Source of the DNA: UBA668 sp041918155
GTDB lineage: Bacteria; Actinomycetota; Acidimicrobiia; Acidimicrobiales; Ilumatobacteraceae
Direction: 5' to 3'
NCBI GenBank assembly: GCA_041918155.1
Contig: JAYRWH010000091.1
Coordinates: forward strand, 62,001-126,000
Length of the DNA stretch: 64,000 nt
Every line of letters begins with the position of its first letter. Position 1 is the first letter of the stretch. Below, in pieces: positions 1 to 7,825 of this stretch. Below the pieces are notes generated by a model. It was not told the origin of the DNA, ran no database searches, and worked only from the letters and a program-made list of their open reading frames with translations. Made by a program: the position numbers and the translations under genes.

Positions 1-1152
1 CCGGCGGGTGCCACGAATGGGGCCGCAGCGATCGAGGTGCCCGACACGTTGCGGGCTCTGATGGCGTTGGGTTCGGCGCAGCGCCAGGAGTTCCACGGGC
101 CGGTGATCGGGATCACCGGCTCGGTGGGCAAGACGAGTACGAAGGATCTGGCGTCGGCGGCGCTCGCTGCGAGCCGGCGCACGTGGGCCAACGAGCGCAG
201 CTTCAACAACGAGCAGGGCCTGCCGACCACGGTGCTCAACGCGCCCGGCGACACCGAGGTGATGGTGTTGGAGATGGGCATGCGCGGCCATGGTGAGATC
301 GCCGATCTGTGCCGCATCGCCCGGCCCACGATCGGTGTGCTTACTCGCGTGGCCGAAGCGCACAGCGACCGGGTCGGTGGCATCGATGGCGTGGCCCGCG
401 CCAAGGGCGAACTCGTGGAGAGTCTCTCGCCGAACGGGCTGGCGATCCTCAACCACGACGATGTTCGCGTGCGCTCGCTGGCTGCACGGTCTGTGGCGCC
501 GGTGCTGTACTACGGCGAGAGCACCGATCCCGCGGTCGAGGTGCGGATCGGGCAGGTGCGCCTCGACGACATCGCCCGGCCGACGTTTCGCCTCGACACC
601 CCGTGGGGCTCGGTCACCGTGCACCTCGGTGTCAGCGGACGGCACATGGCGCACAATGCCGCGGCCGCGCTCGCTGGCGCCGCAGCCGCGGGCGGCGACC
701 TGCACGAGGGCGCCGCGGCGCTCGCCGATGTCGGGCTCACGGCGATGCGGATGGAAGTGCGCCGCACCGCCACTGGCGTGACCGTGCTGAACGACGCGTA
801 CAACGCCAACCCTACGAGCATGCGCGCCGCGCTCGATGCGTTGGGTGCGCTGCCCGCCACCCGCCGCGTGGCCGTGTTGGGGCTGATGGCCGAGATCGCC
901 GACCCCGAACTGGAGCACCGCCAGATCCTTGAATACGCACATGGCCATGGCATCGACGTGATCGCCTATGGCACGGACCTCTACGGCATTGCGCCCGTCA
1001 CCGATCCGGTGGCGGCGCTCGGGTCACTCTCCGGCGGAGAGGCCGTGCTCGTCAAAGGAAGCCGTGTGGTCGGGCTCGAGCGCGTGGCGGCCACTCTGCT
1101 GCTCGACGATGCGGTCGATGCGGCCGATGTCGCACCACCAGGAGAGCATTAG
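1..1152 (+). CDS. murF: UDP-N-acetylmuramoyl-tripeptide--D-alanyl-D-alanine ligase (MurF), 5' end missing
   Basis: This is a cytoplasmic Mur ligase that adds D-Ala-D-Ala to the UDP-MurNAc-tripeptide in peptidoglycan synthesis. The frame is open from base 1, so the gene starts upstream. The visible 383 residues carry the ATP-binding loop GSVGKTSTKD (near residue 42), NNEQGLPTT, the MGMRGHGEI motif, and NDAYNANPTSM ahead of the C-terminal domain ending VLVKGSRVVGLE. The GTG at 37 is only the first in-frame start-like codon; roughly 80-100 N-terminal residues of the usual ~450 are absent. Its last 129 bp overlap, tail to tail, the 3' end of the MFS gene on the other strand. Confidence 0.93.
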   Translation, partial: PAGATNGAAAIEVPDTLRALMALGSAQRQEFHGPVIGITGSVGKTSTKDLASAALAASRRTWANERSFNNEQGLPTTVLNAPGDTEVMVLEMGMRGHGEIADLCRIARPTIGVLTRVAEAHSDRVGGIDGVARAKGELVESLSPNGLAILNHDDVRVRSLAARSVAPVLYYGESTDPAVEVRIGQVRLDDIARPTFRLDTPWGSVTVHLGVSGRHMAHNAAAALAGAAAAGGDLHEGAAALADVGLTAMRMEVRRTATGVTVLNDAYNANPTSMRAALDALGALPATRRVAVLGLMAEIADPELEHRQILEYAHGHGIDVIAYGTDLYGIAPVTDPVAALGSLSGGEAVLVKGSRVVGLERVAATLLLDDAVDAADVAPPGEH

Positions 1153-2361
1153 CGCCCAGGCAGCGCCGATGCCGAGCACCCAGCGGGCGCCGATGGCATC
1201 CACGAGCGGGGCGAAAATCAGGTTGCCGATCGGCACGCTGCCACCGAACGACATGAACCACAGCGACATCACCCGGCCGCGCTCGTTGTCCGCCAGGCGG
1301 CTCTGGAAGATGGTGTTCATCGACGTGGTCGTGCCGAAGTAGGCGAAGCCGAGGAACCCGCCGCTGATGAAGGCCCAGAGCGGCGTAGTGCCGACGGCGA
1401 ACAGGCCGAGGAACACGGCGAACGCGAGGAAGCCGACGCGTACGAGGGTGCGCTTGTCAGCGCCGACGAAGATGGTGCCGATGGCGAGGCCGCCGAGGCA
1501 GGCGCCGAGGCCCCACGTGGCGTAGATCCACTCGTAGGTGTTGGAGTCGCGGGTCACGCCGAAGTTGAGCCGCACGACGGCCGCGAACAGGCCCACGTAT
1601 GGCAGCGAGATGATCGAGAACGACAACAGGGTGAGCAGCAGGCGAGTCAGCTCGGGGCGCGCTCTCACGATGCGAATGCCAGAGGCGAGCGCCCGCAGTG
1701 GGGGCTCCTTCGGCATCGGCGTGGGTGCGGGAACGATCGTGGCCATCAGGGCACCGACCACGAAGAGGTAGGTGAGCGCGTTGATGAGGAAGATCTGCGA
1801 GACGGTGACGTTGTTGGTCACCATCACCGCGACGATGATCGGGCCGACCACGCGTGAGCCGTTCATCATCGCCGAGTTCAGCGACACTGCCCCGCCGAGA
1901 TCCGCGCGGCCGACGAGTGTCGGCAGCATTGCGGACCACGCCGGAGCGTTCAGTGCGTTGCCCGCGCCGACGCCGAGCGCGACGAGGTAGATCGTCCACA
2001 TTTCGGCATGACTCGATGCCAACGGGGCCAGGGCCGCGGAGAAGGCGAGCTGCACGATCTGCATCGCCACCAACCAGCGACGCCGGTCGAAGCGGTCGGC
2101 GACGACACCGGCGGGGATGGAGAGGAACAGCAGTGGGCCGAGCTGGGCGAACACGATCAGCCCGACGGCCGCGGTGCTGCCGGTGCGGTCGAGCACGTAC
2201 TTCGGTAGCACGACGTTCTGCATCCATGTGCCGATACTCGACGCGAACGAGGCGAACCACATCCGCCGGAACTCGGGATAGGCAAAGGCCGCCCTGGCGC
2301 TCCCTGGCCGGTGCGGGTGCTGCACCTGGTTCGGGCTGGTGGGGGAGGGCGACAACGACAT
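1024..2361 (-). CDS. MFS transporter (EntS/MFS_3-type efflux permease)
   Basis: This is a 445-residue polytopic inner-membrane protein with about 12 hydrophobic segments, resembling the MFS_3 / enterobactin-exporter-like group. Recognisable features are the N-terminal FRRMWFASFASSIGTWMQN segment, the VADRFDRRRW loop after TM2 (the MFS motif A region) and DNERGRVMSLWFMSFGG in the second half. The substrate is unknown. The ATG at 2361 directly abuts a perfect 9-bp inverted repeat (2361-2380) typical of TetR-family operators, and a possible -10 box TAGTCT (2378-2383 on this strand) lies inside and next to it, so repression by a TetR protein encoded elsewhere is likely. The cytoplasmic C-terminal tail of about 40 residues is encoded antisense to the end of murF. 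Confidence 0.88.
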   Translation of the reverse strand: MSLSPSPTSPNQVQHPHRPGSARAAFAYPEFRRMWFASFASSIGTWMQNVVLPKYVLDRTGSTAAVGLIVFAQLGPLLFLSIPAGVVADRFDRRRWLVAMQIVQLAFSAALAPLASSHAEMWTIYLVALGVGAGNALNAPAWSAMLPTLVGRADLGGAVSLNSAMMNGSRVVGPIIVAVMVTNNVTVSQIFLINALTYLFVVGALMATIVPAPTPMPKEPPLRALASGIRIVRARPELTRLLLTLLSFSIISLPYVGLFAAVVRLNFGVTRDSNTYEWIYATWGLGACLGGLAIGTIFVGADKRTLVRVGFLAFAVFLGLFAVGTTPLWAFISGGFLGFAYFGTTTSMNTIFQSRLADNERGRVMSLWFMSFGGSVPIGNLIFAPLVDAIGARWVLGIGAAWALMLSWWCDIGRIDRIVEQQSGRHALEPDHTASFDEHGLSAGE

Positions 2362-2380
2362 CTTGACCGACCGGTCAAGA
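2361..2380. promoter_or_regulatory. TetR-family-type operator
   Basis: This is a perfect inverted repeat: arm TCTTGACCG (2361-2369), 2-nt centre, arm CGGTCAAGA (2372-2380). The ACCGACCGGT-like core is common in operators of TetR regulators next to exporters and lipid genes (known of the family). It sits between the divergent MFS gene (start at 2361) and the enoyl-CoA hydratase (start at 2435). No tetR gene is adjacent in this window. Confidence 0.7.
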
Positions 2381-2434
2381 CTAATGGGGCTTGACGCCTG
2401 TGGCGGCTCGGGATTGTGCTGTCACACTTGCCAC

Positions 2435-3208
2435 ATGGCAGATACCGCTCCCTTCGACACGATCATCGCCTCGGTGGATGGCACCCGCGGCACGCTGATG
2501 CTCGATCGCCCCGACAAGCTCAACCCGCTCAGCGCACACACGTTGCACGAGATCGAGCAGGCGGCGCGCTGGTTCGACGAGCACCACGACCTGAAGGTGG
2601 TGGTGGTCAGCGGCGCCGGCCGCGCCTTCTCCGCTGGCGCCGACCTCAACGCCTTCACCCAGTCGGCGCCGATGGAGGAGCGCCAGATCGGGTGGCGCAT
2701 GGCCCGCGCCCTCGACGAGATGCGTGCCGTCACCGTCGCCCGTATCCATGGTTGGTGCGTCGGCGGCGGCGTGGTGGTGGCGGCGGGGTGCGACCTGCGC
2801 GTTGCAGCCGACACGGCTCGCTTCTCGATCCCCGAGGTGGAGATCGGCATCCCGCTCGCGTGGGGCGGTATCCCGCGCCTCGTGCGCGAGATCGGCCCGG
2901 CGCTCACGAAGGAGTTGGTGATGACGTGCCGCCCGTTCGACGCGGCCGAGGCCAAGGCCGCCGGTTTCCTCAACCGGGTCGTGCCCGAGGAGCGCCTCGA
3001 CGCGGAGGTGGAGGAGTTGGTGCAGGTGCTGCTCGCCAAGCCGAAGCTCGCCCTGCTGGAGACCAAGGCCCACGTCAACGCCGTCACCGAATCGATGGTG
3101 GGTACCGGCCGTAGCTGGGCCGACGCCGACGGTCTGTTCGCGGGCCTGCGCGACGACGAGGGTCGGGCCGCCGCCGTCGCCTACGCCGATCGCCTGCGCA
3201 AGAAGTGA
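2435..3208 (+). CDS. enoyl-CoA hydratase/isomerase family protein
   Basis: This 257-residue crotonase-fold protein probably hydrates enoyl-CoA thioesters in fatty acid or related beta-oxidation. The oxyanion-hole segments are visible: SAGADLNAF (around residue 67) and GWCVGGGVVVAAGCDLRVA (around 108), followed by RFSIPEVEIGIPLAWGG, which contains the usual acidic position. The length is normal for the family. The ATG at 2435 is preferred because a CACACT hexamer ends 6 nt before it and the upstream in-frame residues look non-coding. It is divergent from the MFS exporter across the inverted repeat, so the two may share the same repressor. The exact substrate cannot be told. Confidence 0.88.
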   Translation: MADTAPFDTIIASVDGTRGTLMLDRPDKLNPLSAHTLHEIEQAARWFDEHHDLKVVVVSGAGRAFSAGADLNAFTQSAPMEERQIGWRMARALDEMRAVTVARIHGWCVGGGVVVAAGCDLRVAADTARFSIPEVEIGIPLAWGGIPRLVREIGPALTKELVMTCRPFDAAEAKAAGFLNRVVPEERLDAEVEELVQVLLAKPKLALLETKAHVNAVTESMVGTGRSWADADGLFAGLRDDEGRAAAVAYADRLRKK

Positions 3209-3228
3209 GTCGTCGGGCCGCGGCCCTG

Positions 3229-3660
3229 TCACTCGGCCTGTCGCGGCCACGTCCAGGCGACCCGTGCGATGGCGCAGAGCAGGATGATCTCCACGGCGCT
3301 CCCGACCAAGTAGTAGATCCAGGTCTCGCCGATCATCGACAGCGCTACGGATGCCAGGTAGATCAGGCTGATGACGACGTTGAGCGTCCTGTTCAACCGC
3401 GCCGGGGCGATCAGCGAGATGGCCACCATGAGGCTCGGGATGATCGTGTAGATCGTGATGAGCAGCAGGAACCTCTGGTCGATCTCGAACCCGGGGCCGG
3501 GCACCTCGCCGGCGAGTGCGCCCTCGATGACGTCAGCTCGCCAGTAGCCGAAGATGTCGACGTAGGCGAACACGAACATCATCGAGATCCACAGGCCGCT
3601 CAACACGACCTTGACGTTGACCTTCGTGTCGGTGAGCTCTGTTGCCTGCTGGCGGTTCAT
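3229..3660 (-). CDS. small four-TM membrane protein (DUF6326-like)
   Basis: This is a 143-residue hydrophobic protein with about four transmembrane segments (around residues 17-37, 63-83, 89-108 and 114-135). The ordering, with a charged loop containing FEIDQRFLL between TM1 and TM2, resembles proteins filed as DUF6326 in actinobacteria; the assignment is from memory and tentative. No catalytic motif is visible. A strong Shine-Dalgarno sequence (GAGGAGGAA) stands about 5 nt before the ATG, so this gene is expressed from a leadered mRNA. The gene is alone, convergent with the enoyl-CoA hydratase (20-bp gap) and divergent from the Ddn-like gene. Confidence 0.7.
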   Translation of the reverse strand: MNRQQATELTDTKVNVKVVLSGLWISMMFVFAYVDIFGYWRADVIEGALAGEVPGPGFEIDQRFLLLITIYTIIPSLMVAISLIAPARLNRTLNVVISLIYLASVALSMIGETWIYYLVGSAVEIILLCAIARVAWTWPRQAE

Positions 3661-3752
3661 CGTCGTTCCTCCTCGTTCTTGCCGCTCTGCGGCTCATGGT
3701 CACTGTGCGCCTGACGGCGTGTCGACGCACCCGTTTTTGTGGTCACTTTTCA

Positions 3753-3770
3753 CCTGGCCGATCGGCCAGG
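3753..3770. promoter_or_regulatory. 18-bp perfect palindrome in a divergent intergenic region
   Basis: CCTGGCCG followed directly by ATCGGCCAGG forms a perfect palindrome of 18 bp between the divergent genes starting at 3660 (minus) and 3895 (plus). No T-run follows on either strand and no gene ends here, so an operator is likelier than a terminator. The regulator is unknown. The remainder of the 234-bp gap holds nothing else I can identify. Confidence 0.45.
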
Positions 3771-3894
3771 GCGCGACCCTTCGTTCGACGGTTTCGCAGG
3801 GGTTGCCGGTTCCCTACCCTGAAGGGCGCAACCGGGTCGAGTCGGCCGTGTGGGCCTACGAGACGAAACGAGTCAGACAGCACGGAGGTGCGCC

Positions 3895-4356
3895 ATGTCC
3901 CGAGAGAACTCCAAGCCCCGGCTTCCGCCGCGTTGGTTCGTCCGGGTCTTCTGGTTCAGCCATCGCCGGGTGTACCGCCTCACCCGCGGTCGCATGGGCT
4001 TGTGGCGGCCCAAGGCCGGCAAGTGGGGCGCACTGCGGCTCACCGTGGTCGGCCGGCGCACCGGCACCGACCGCAGCGTGATCCTGGGTTACGTCATGGA
4101 TGGCGCGAACTACGTCACCATGGCGATGAACGGCTGGGGCGCGCCGGAGCCGGCGTGGTGGCTGAACCTGCAGGCCCACCCCGGGGCTCGGATCGAAACG
4201 GTAGACGGGTCGATCGAGGTCGTCGGCCACGCCGCGACCGGTGAGGAGCGTGAGCGCCTGTGGGCGCGCTGGAGCGCGATCGACAAGAACCTTGACGAGT
4301 ACGCCGCTCGTCGCCCAGCCGAGACTGCCGTGGTCGTGTTGGAGCCGCGGACCTGA
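3895..4356 (+). CDS. nitroreductase family deazaflavin (F420)-dependent oxidoreductase, Ddn-like
   Basis: This 153-residue protein belongs to the split beta-barrel Ddn/Rv3547-like family, whose members reduce quinones or nitro compounds with F420H2. Family hallmarks are visible: LRLTVVGRRTGTDRSV (around residues 43-58), the GYVMDG and AMNGWGAPEPAWWLNLQAHP segment (around 77-100) and a C-terminal TAVVVLEP strand. A Shine-Dalgarno sequence (GGAGGTG) precedes the ATG by about 5 nt, which decides this start over the upstream in-frame ATG at 3850. The gene ends 2 bp from the convergent small gene at 4359. It fits the nearby luciferase-like F420 enzyme and indicates an F420-producing host. Confidence 0.85.
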   Translation: MSRENSKPRLPPRWFVRVFWFSHRRVYRLTRGRMGLWRPKAGKWGALRLTVVGRRTGTDRSVILGYVMDGANYVTMAMNGWGAPEPAWWLNLQAHPGARIETVDGSIEVVGHAATGEERERLWARWSAIDKNLDEYAARRPAETAVVVLEPRT

Positions 4357-4358
4357 AC

Positions 4359-4835
4359 TCAGGGGCCGGGGGGAGGGCCCTGCCGTCGACGTTCTTCCTC
4401 TTCCAACCAGAGCAGCTCGCGTAGCTCCGGGTCGAGCATGGCGTCGGGGTACGAACTCGGTGACTGCGCGGCTGGGCGCGTTCCCGGGGGTGCCGCGAGG
4501 TCGGCCTGGCGTTGCGCCTCGCTGGTGTCCTGCACCATCTGCCGGTGCAGGTCTTCGTTGAACCGGGGGTCGTCGGCGATGTCGATCTTCACCCGGTGGG
4601 TCTCGGGGTTGCAGCGCACCTTGAGCTGATCGCCCGGGTTGGGTGACAACCAGATCGCGAACCAGTGACTCGTCTCGGCCCGGAACGGCGCCGCGCCGAC
4701 GGGATAGACGTCGACGATGAGGTCGTAGTTGGTCTTGGTGAGCCCGTTGCCCTTGATGGCCATGGAGTGCGCGGCGTTGGAGGCGGACACGACCACGGCC
4801 GTCCCGTCGTGCGTGAGCTTGTGGAACCCGAACAT
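4359..4835 (-). CDS. hypothetical protein
   Basis: This is a 158-residue soluble protein I do not recognise. Residues 1-85 look like a compact beta-rich domain (alternating hydrophobic strands such as AVVVSASN and YDLIVDVYPV), followed by an acidic, charged helical stretch and a Pro-rich linker, and a last acidic segment (LDPELRELLWLEEEERRRQ) resembling a short oligomerisation helix. It starts 13 nt downstream of the LLM-family oxidoreductase stop and is probably co-transcribed with it. No catalytic residues can be proposed. Confidence 0.6.
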   Translation of the reverse strand: MFGFHKLTHDGTAVVVSASNAAHSMAIKGNGLTKTNYDLIVDVYPVGAAPFRAETSHWFAIWLSPNPGDQLKVRCNPETHRVKIDIADDPRFNEDLHRQMVQDTSEAQRQADLAAPPGTRPAAQSPSSYPDAMLDPELRELLWLEEEERRRQGPPPGP

Positions 4836-4848
4836 CGGTAGGCCGTCC

Positions 4849-5889
4849 TCAGCCGAGGATCAACTCGGCGTAGCCGGCCAGCACTTCCTTCGGGCCGCCG
4901 ACGAGGAAGGTGGTGATGCACGTCTCCTTCCACCGCGCCAGCTCGTCCCTGATCTTGGCCGGTGGGCCCACCAGTGCTACGTCTTCCACCATTTCCAGCG
5001 GGATGCTCGCCGCGGCTTCTTGCTTCTTGCCCTGGAGGTAGAGGTCCTGCACGTTGAGCGCGACGTCTTCCCAGCCCATGCGGGCGAACACCTCGAAGTG
5101 GAAGTTCGCGCCGCGGGCGCCCATCCCACCGGCGTACAGCGCGAGGAACGGGCGCACGAAGTCGGCGCACTTCTCCGGGTCGTCGCCGGGGATGATGTAA
5201 ACGGTGCTCGCCACCTCGAAGCGCTTGGCCTTGTCGGGGTCGCCTGCCGCGGCGAAGCCCTCGGCCAGGCACTTGCGGTAGTGGGCGTCGTCCTTCGGGC
5301 TGAAGAACAGAGGCAGCCAGCCGTCGCAGATCTCGCCGGCGAGCGCCACGTTCTTCGGGCCCTCGGCGCCGAGGAAGATCGGGATCTCCTTCCGGCGTGG
5401 GTGGATCGTGCTCTTCAGCGGCTTGCCGAGTCCGGTGCCGCCCTTGAATGGCATCTCGTAGAACTCGCCGTGGAAGTCGACCGGAGCGTCGCGGCGGATG
5501 ATTCCGCGCACGATCTCCACGTACTCGCGAGTGCGGGCCAGCGGCTTGGGGTAGGGCTGGCCGTACCACCCCTCGACCACCTGCGGGCCGCTCGCGCCGA
5601 GGCCGAGGATGAAGCGGCCCTCGGAGAGGTGGTCCATCGTCATCGCGGCCATGGCGGTGGTGGCCGGCGTGCGCGCGCTCATCTGCATCACGGCTGTGCC
5701 GAGGCGGATGTTGGTGGTGTGCCCACCCCACCACGCGAGCGGGGTGAGGGCGTCGCTCCCGTAGGCCTCGGCGGTCCACACCGAGTCGAAGCCGAGGCGG
5801 TCGGCCTCCTGGATCGCTTCGAGGGCGCCGCCGGGCGGGCCGCTGCCCCAGTAGCCGCTGTTGAAACCGAGCCGTATGTCCCGTGCCAT
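4849..5889 (-). CDS. LLM class F420-dependent oxidoreductase
   Basis: This is a 346-residue luciferase-like monooxygenase-fold (TIM barrel) protein of the kind that uses coenzyme F420 in actinobacteria. Visible features are the N-terminal LGFNSGYWG strand, EADRLGFDSVWTAEAYGSDA, LGTAVMQMSARTP, RFILGLGASGPQVVEGWYG (the signature region near residue 100), IFLGAEGPKNVALAGEICDGWLP and a C-terminal VGPPAKIRDELARW. Substrate unknown. The ATG at 5889 lies on the edge of a mirror-image divergent promoter: a TACGGT hexamer on this strand (5897-5902) ends 7 nt before it. The hypothetical gene at 4835 follows in the same direction. Confidence 0.87.
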   Translation of the reverse strand: MARDIRLGFNSGYWGSGPPGGALEAIQEADRLGFDSVWTAEAYGSDALTPLAWWGGHTTNIRLGTAVMQMSARTPATTAMAAMTMDHLSEGRFILGLGASGPQVVEGWYGQPYPKPLARTREYVEIVRGIIRRDAPVDFHGEFYEMPFKGGTGLGKPLKSTIHPRRKEIPIFLGAEGPKNVALAGEICDGWLPLFFSPKDDAHYRKCLAEGFAAAGDPDKAKRFEVASTVYIIPGDDPEKCADFVRPFLALYAGGMGARGANFHFEVFARMGWEDVALNVQDLYLQGKKQEAAASIPLEMVEDVALVGPPAKIRDELARWKETCITTFLVGGPKEVLAGYAELILG

Positions 5890-5904
5890 ATGGTGCACCG
5901 TATG
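5887..5904. promoter_or_regulatory. mirror-image divergent leaderless promoter
   Basis: The 18-bp near-palindrome CATATGGTGCACCGTATG contains the ATG of the minus-strand LLM gene (5887-5889) and that of the plus-strand GNAT gene (5902-5904). On the plus strand TATGGT (5889-5894) lies 7 nt before the ATG; on the minus strand TACGGT (5897-5902) lies 7 nt before its ATG. Each presumptive -10 box therefore overlaps the other gene's start codon. Confidence 0.55.
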
Positions 5905-6504
5905 CCTGAGCCGAGCCGCGTGGCGACACGAGCCGACGTTCCCACGATCGCCACCACGCTCTCCGCGGCGTTCGTCGACGACCCGGTGAAGCAACACCTC
6001 ACCGGCCTCGCCCACGTGCCGCCGCAGCGGTCGGTCGCGTTCTTCGACGCGTTCACTCGCATGCAGCTGCGCCACGATCACGTGTACGTCGCCGGTGACG
6101 GCCGAGTTCAGGGCGCGGCGCTGTGGTCGCCGCCCGGCCACTGGAAAGTGTCGGCCGGCCAGATAGTGCGGTGGTCGCCGCGTTTCCTGAAGATGTACGG
6201 GCGCCGCTTCCTCCCGAACCTCAAGGTGCTGCTCGCGCTGGAGGGTCTGCACCCCACCGAGCCGCACTACTACCTCGAGTTCGTCGGCGTGCATCCCCAG
6301 CACCAGGGCAAGGGCTTGGGAAGGGCGCTCATCGAGCCGGTCGTGGAGCTCGCCGACCGCGAGGGTGTGGGGATGTACCTGGAGAACTCGAAGGAGAAGA
6401 ACCTCGCGTTCTACGGCCGCCACGGCTTCCAAGTGCGCGCTCACACCCACCTGCCCGGCCGCAACGGACCGCCCGCTTGGCTGATGTGGCGCGACCCTAA
6501 GTAG
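5902..6504 (+). CDS. GNAT family N-acetyltransferase
   Basis: This is a 200-residue GNAT-fold acyltransferase using acetyl-CoA. The C-terminal half carries the signature: YYLEFVGVHPQHQGKGLGRALIEPV (around residues 128-152, the QGKGLG pyrophosphate loop), then GVGMYLENSKEKNLAFYGRHGFQV. The acceptor is unknown; the form of the fold resembles the small single-domain acetyltransferases common in actinobacteria. The ATG at 5902 is chosen because TATGGT ends 7 nt before it; an in-frame ATG at 5890 would overlap that box. It is divergent from the F420 oxidoreductase and convergent with the P450 gene. Confidence 0.83.
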   Translation: MPEPSRVATRADVPTIATTLSAAFVDDPVKQHLTGLAHVPPQRSVAFFDAFTRMQLRHDHVYVAGDGRVQGAALWSPPGHWKVSAGQIVRWSPRFLKMYGRRFLPNLKVLLALEGLHPTEPHYYLEFVGVHPQHQGKGLGRALIEPVVELADREGVGMYLENSKEKNLAFYGRHGFQVRAHTHLPGRNGPPAWLMWRDPK

Positions 6505-6548
6505 CGCTGATCGGCCGCGGGCAGTGGCCCCGGCGCCAGCGGCCGGCG

Positions 6549-7766
6549 TCAGTGGCCGGCGTCGAACGTGACAGGAAAGCTCGCCGGGCCGAAGATGCCG
6601 ACGCCCTCGGGCTTCCACACCAATTCGCCCGCGCGCTGCAGGTTGGGCATCCGCCGCGCGAGCAGGGGCAGGGCTTCTTGCAGCTCGGCGCGGGCGAGGG
6701 CTTGGCCGAGGCAGTAGTGAATGCCCGAGCCGAACGTGAGCTGCGGCTGGTCGCCGTGGCTGGCGGTGATGTCGAATGTGTGCGGGTCGCGGAACGCGTC
6801 GGTGTCCTTGTTTGCTTCAGCGAGACCGATGCCGATGAACGTGCCGGCGGGAAACAGTACGTCGCGGTACACGATGTCCTCGCTGGCGAAGCGCATCGTG
6901 CCGCGCACCGCGCCGAAGTAGCGCATGGTCTCTTCCACCGCGCGCTGGGCGAGCTCTGGCTGCTCGGCCAGCAGCGCCCACTGCTCGGGGAACTCGGCGA
7001 ACAGCGACAGTGCGCAGCCGAGTTGGTTGCGGGTCGTGTCGGTTCCGCCGACGATCACCGCGTTCACCATCATCACCAGCTCGTCGTTGCTGAGTCGGTC
7101 GCCCTGCTGCTCGGCCGCAATGAGGTCGGTGATCAGGTCGTCGGCCGGGTGGTTGCGCCGGTCGGCGATGAGCTGGTTGGTGTAGCCGTCGAGCTCGGCC
7201 TGCGTCTGCAGGATGAGGTCGATCTTGCTCGCCATGTCGAGGGAGAAGATCTCCAGGATGTCGTTGGCCAGCCGGCTGAACAGCTGCCAGTCGCTCTTGG
7301 GTGCGCCGAGCAGCTCGCAGATGATCGGGATCGGGTAGGGCTCGCAGACGTCGACCGCGATATCGGCACGACCCGTTGCGGCCACCTTGTCCACGAGCCC
7401 GTTGATCACGTCGCGCATGAACGGTCGCAACCGGTCGGCCTGGCGGGGCGTGAACGCTGGGGCGACGAGGCGTCGCAGGCGGACATGGGTGTCGCCCTCG
7501 GCGCTGAGGATGCTCTCGCGCTGGCGGGCGAGGAAGCGCTCGTCGGTGACGCCCATGATCTCCGCGATGCGGCTGGACGCGTTGTGCCAGCGCTTGTCGC
7601 GCAGGATCGCGGTCACGTCGTCGTAGTGCCACACGCTGTAGCCGACGAGGTTCTTGGCCAGCCAGTGGTCGGGCGGCAGGTCGGTGCGGCCACCGAAGCG
7701 GCGGGCCTGCGTGCCGTCGGCCATTAGCAGTGTGGGCAGGTCGAGTTCGGACGCGAGCGTGGGCAT
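6549..7766 (-). CDS. cytochrome P450
   Basis: This is a 405-residue soluble bacterial P450 monooxygenase. The I-helix oxygen-binding motif GGTDTTR (around residue 245), the K-helix ExxR in EETMRYFG (around 285), and the heme loop FGSGIHYCLGQALARAEL, whose Cys is the axial ligand (around 355), are all present. Length and order are normal. The sequence type resembles the CYP families that act on lipids or terpenoids in mycobacteria, but no substrate can be assigned. The start ATG at 7766 is preceded on this strand by TAGCGT with a 6-nt gap. No ferredoxin or reductase is adjacent. Confidence 0.93.
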   Translation of the reverse strand: MPTLASELDLPTLLMADGTQARRFGGRTDLPPDHWLAKNLVGYSVWHYDDVTAILRDKRWHNASSRIAEIMGVTDERFLARQRESILSAEGDTHVRLRRLVAPAFTPRQADRLRPFMRDVINGLVDKVAATGRADIAVDVCEPYPIPIICELLGAPKSDWQLFSRLANDILEIFSLDMASKIDLILQTQAELDGYTNQLIADRRNHPADDLITDLIAAEQQGDRLSNDELVMMVNAVIVGGTDTTRNQLGCALSLFAEFPEQWALLAEQPELAQRAVEETMRYFGAVRGTMRFASEDIVYRDVLFPAGTFIGIGLAEANKDTDAFRDPHTFDITASHGDQPQLTFGSGIHYCLGQALARAELQEALPLLARRMPNLQRAGELVWKPEGVGIFGPASFPVTFDAGH

Positions 7767-7825
7767 GCGCAGACGCTACGCATCAAGGCTGGCCCGGTTC
7801 GTGTCGTGCGCCCCGTCCGAGGGCG

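Noticed and set aside
2339..2434. Upstream extension of the enoyl-CoA hydratase frame
   Set aside because: The residues are unlike the family start and the extension runs across the operator; the ATG at 2435 fits.
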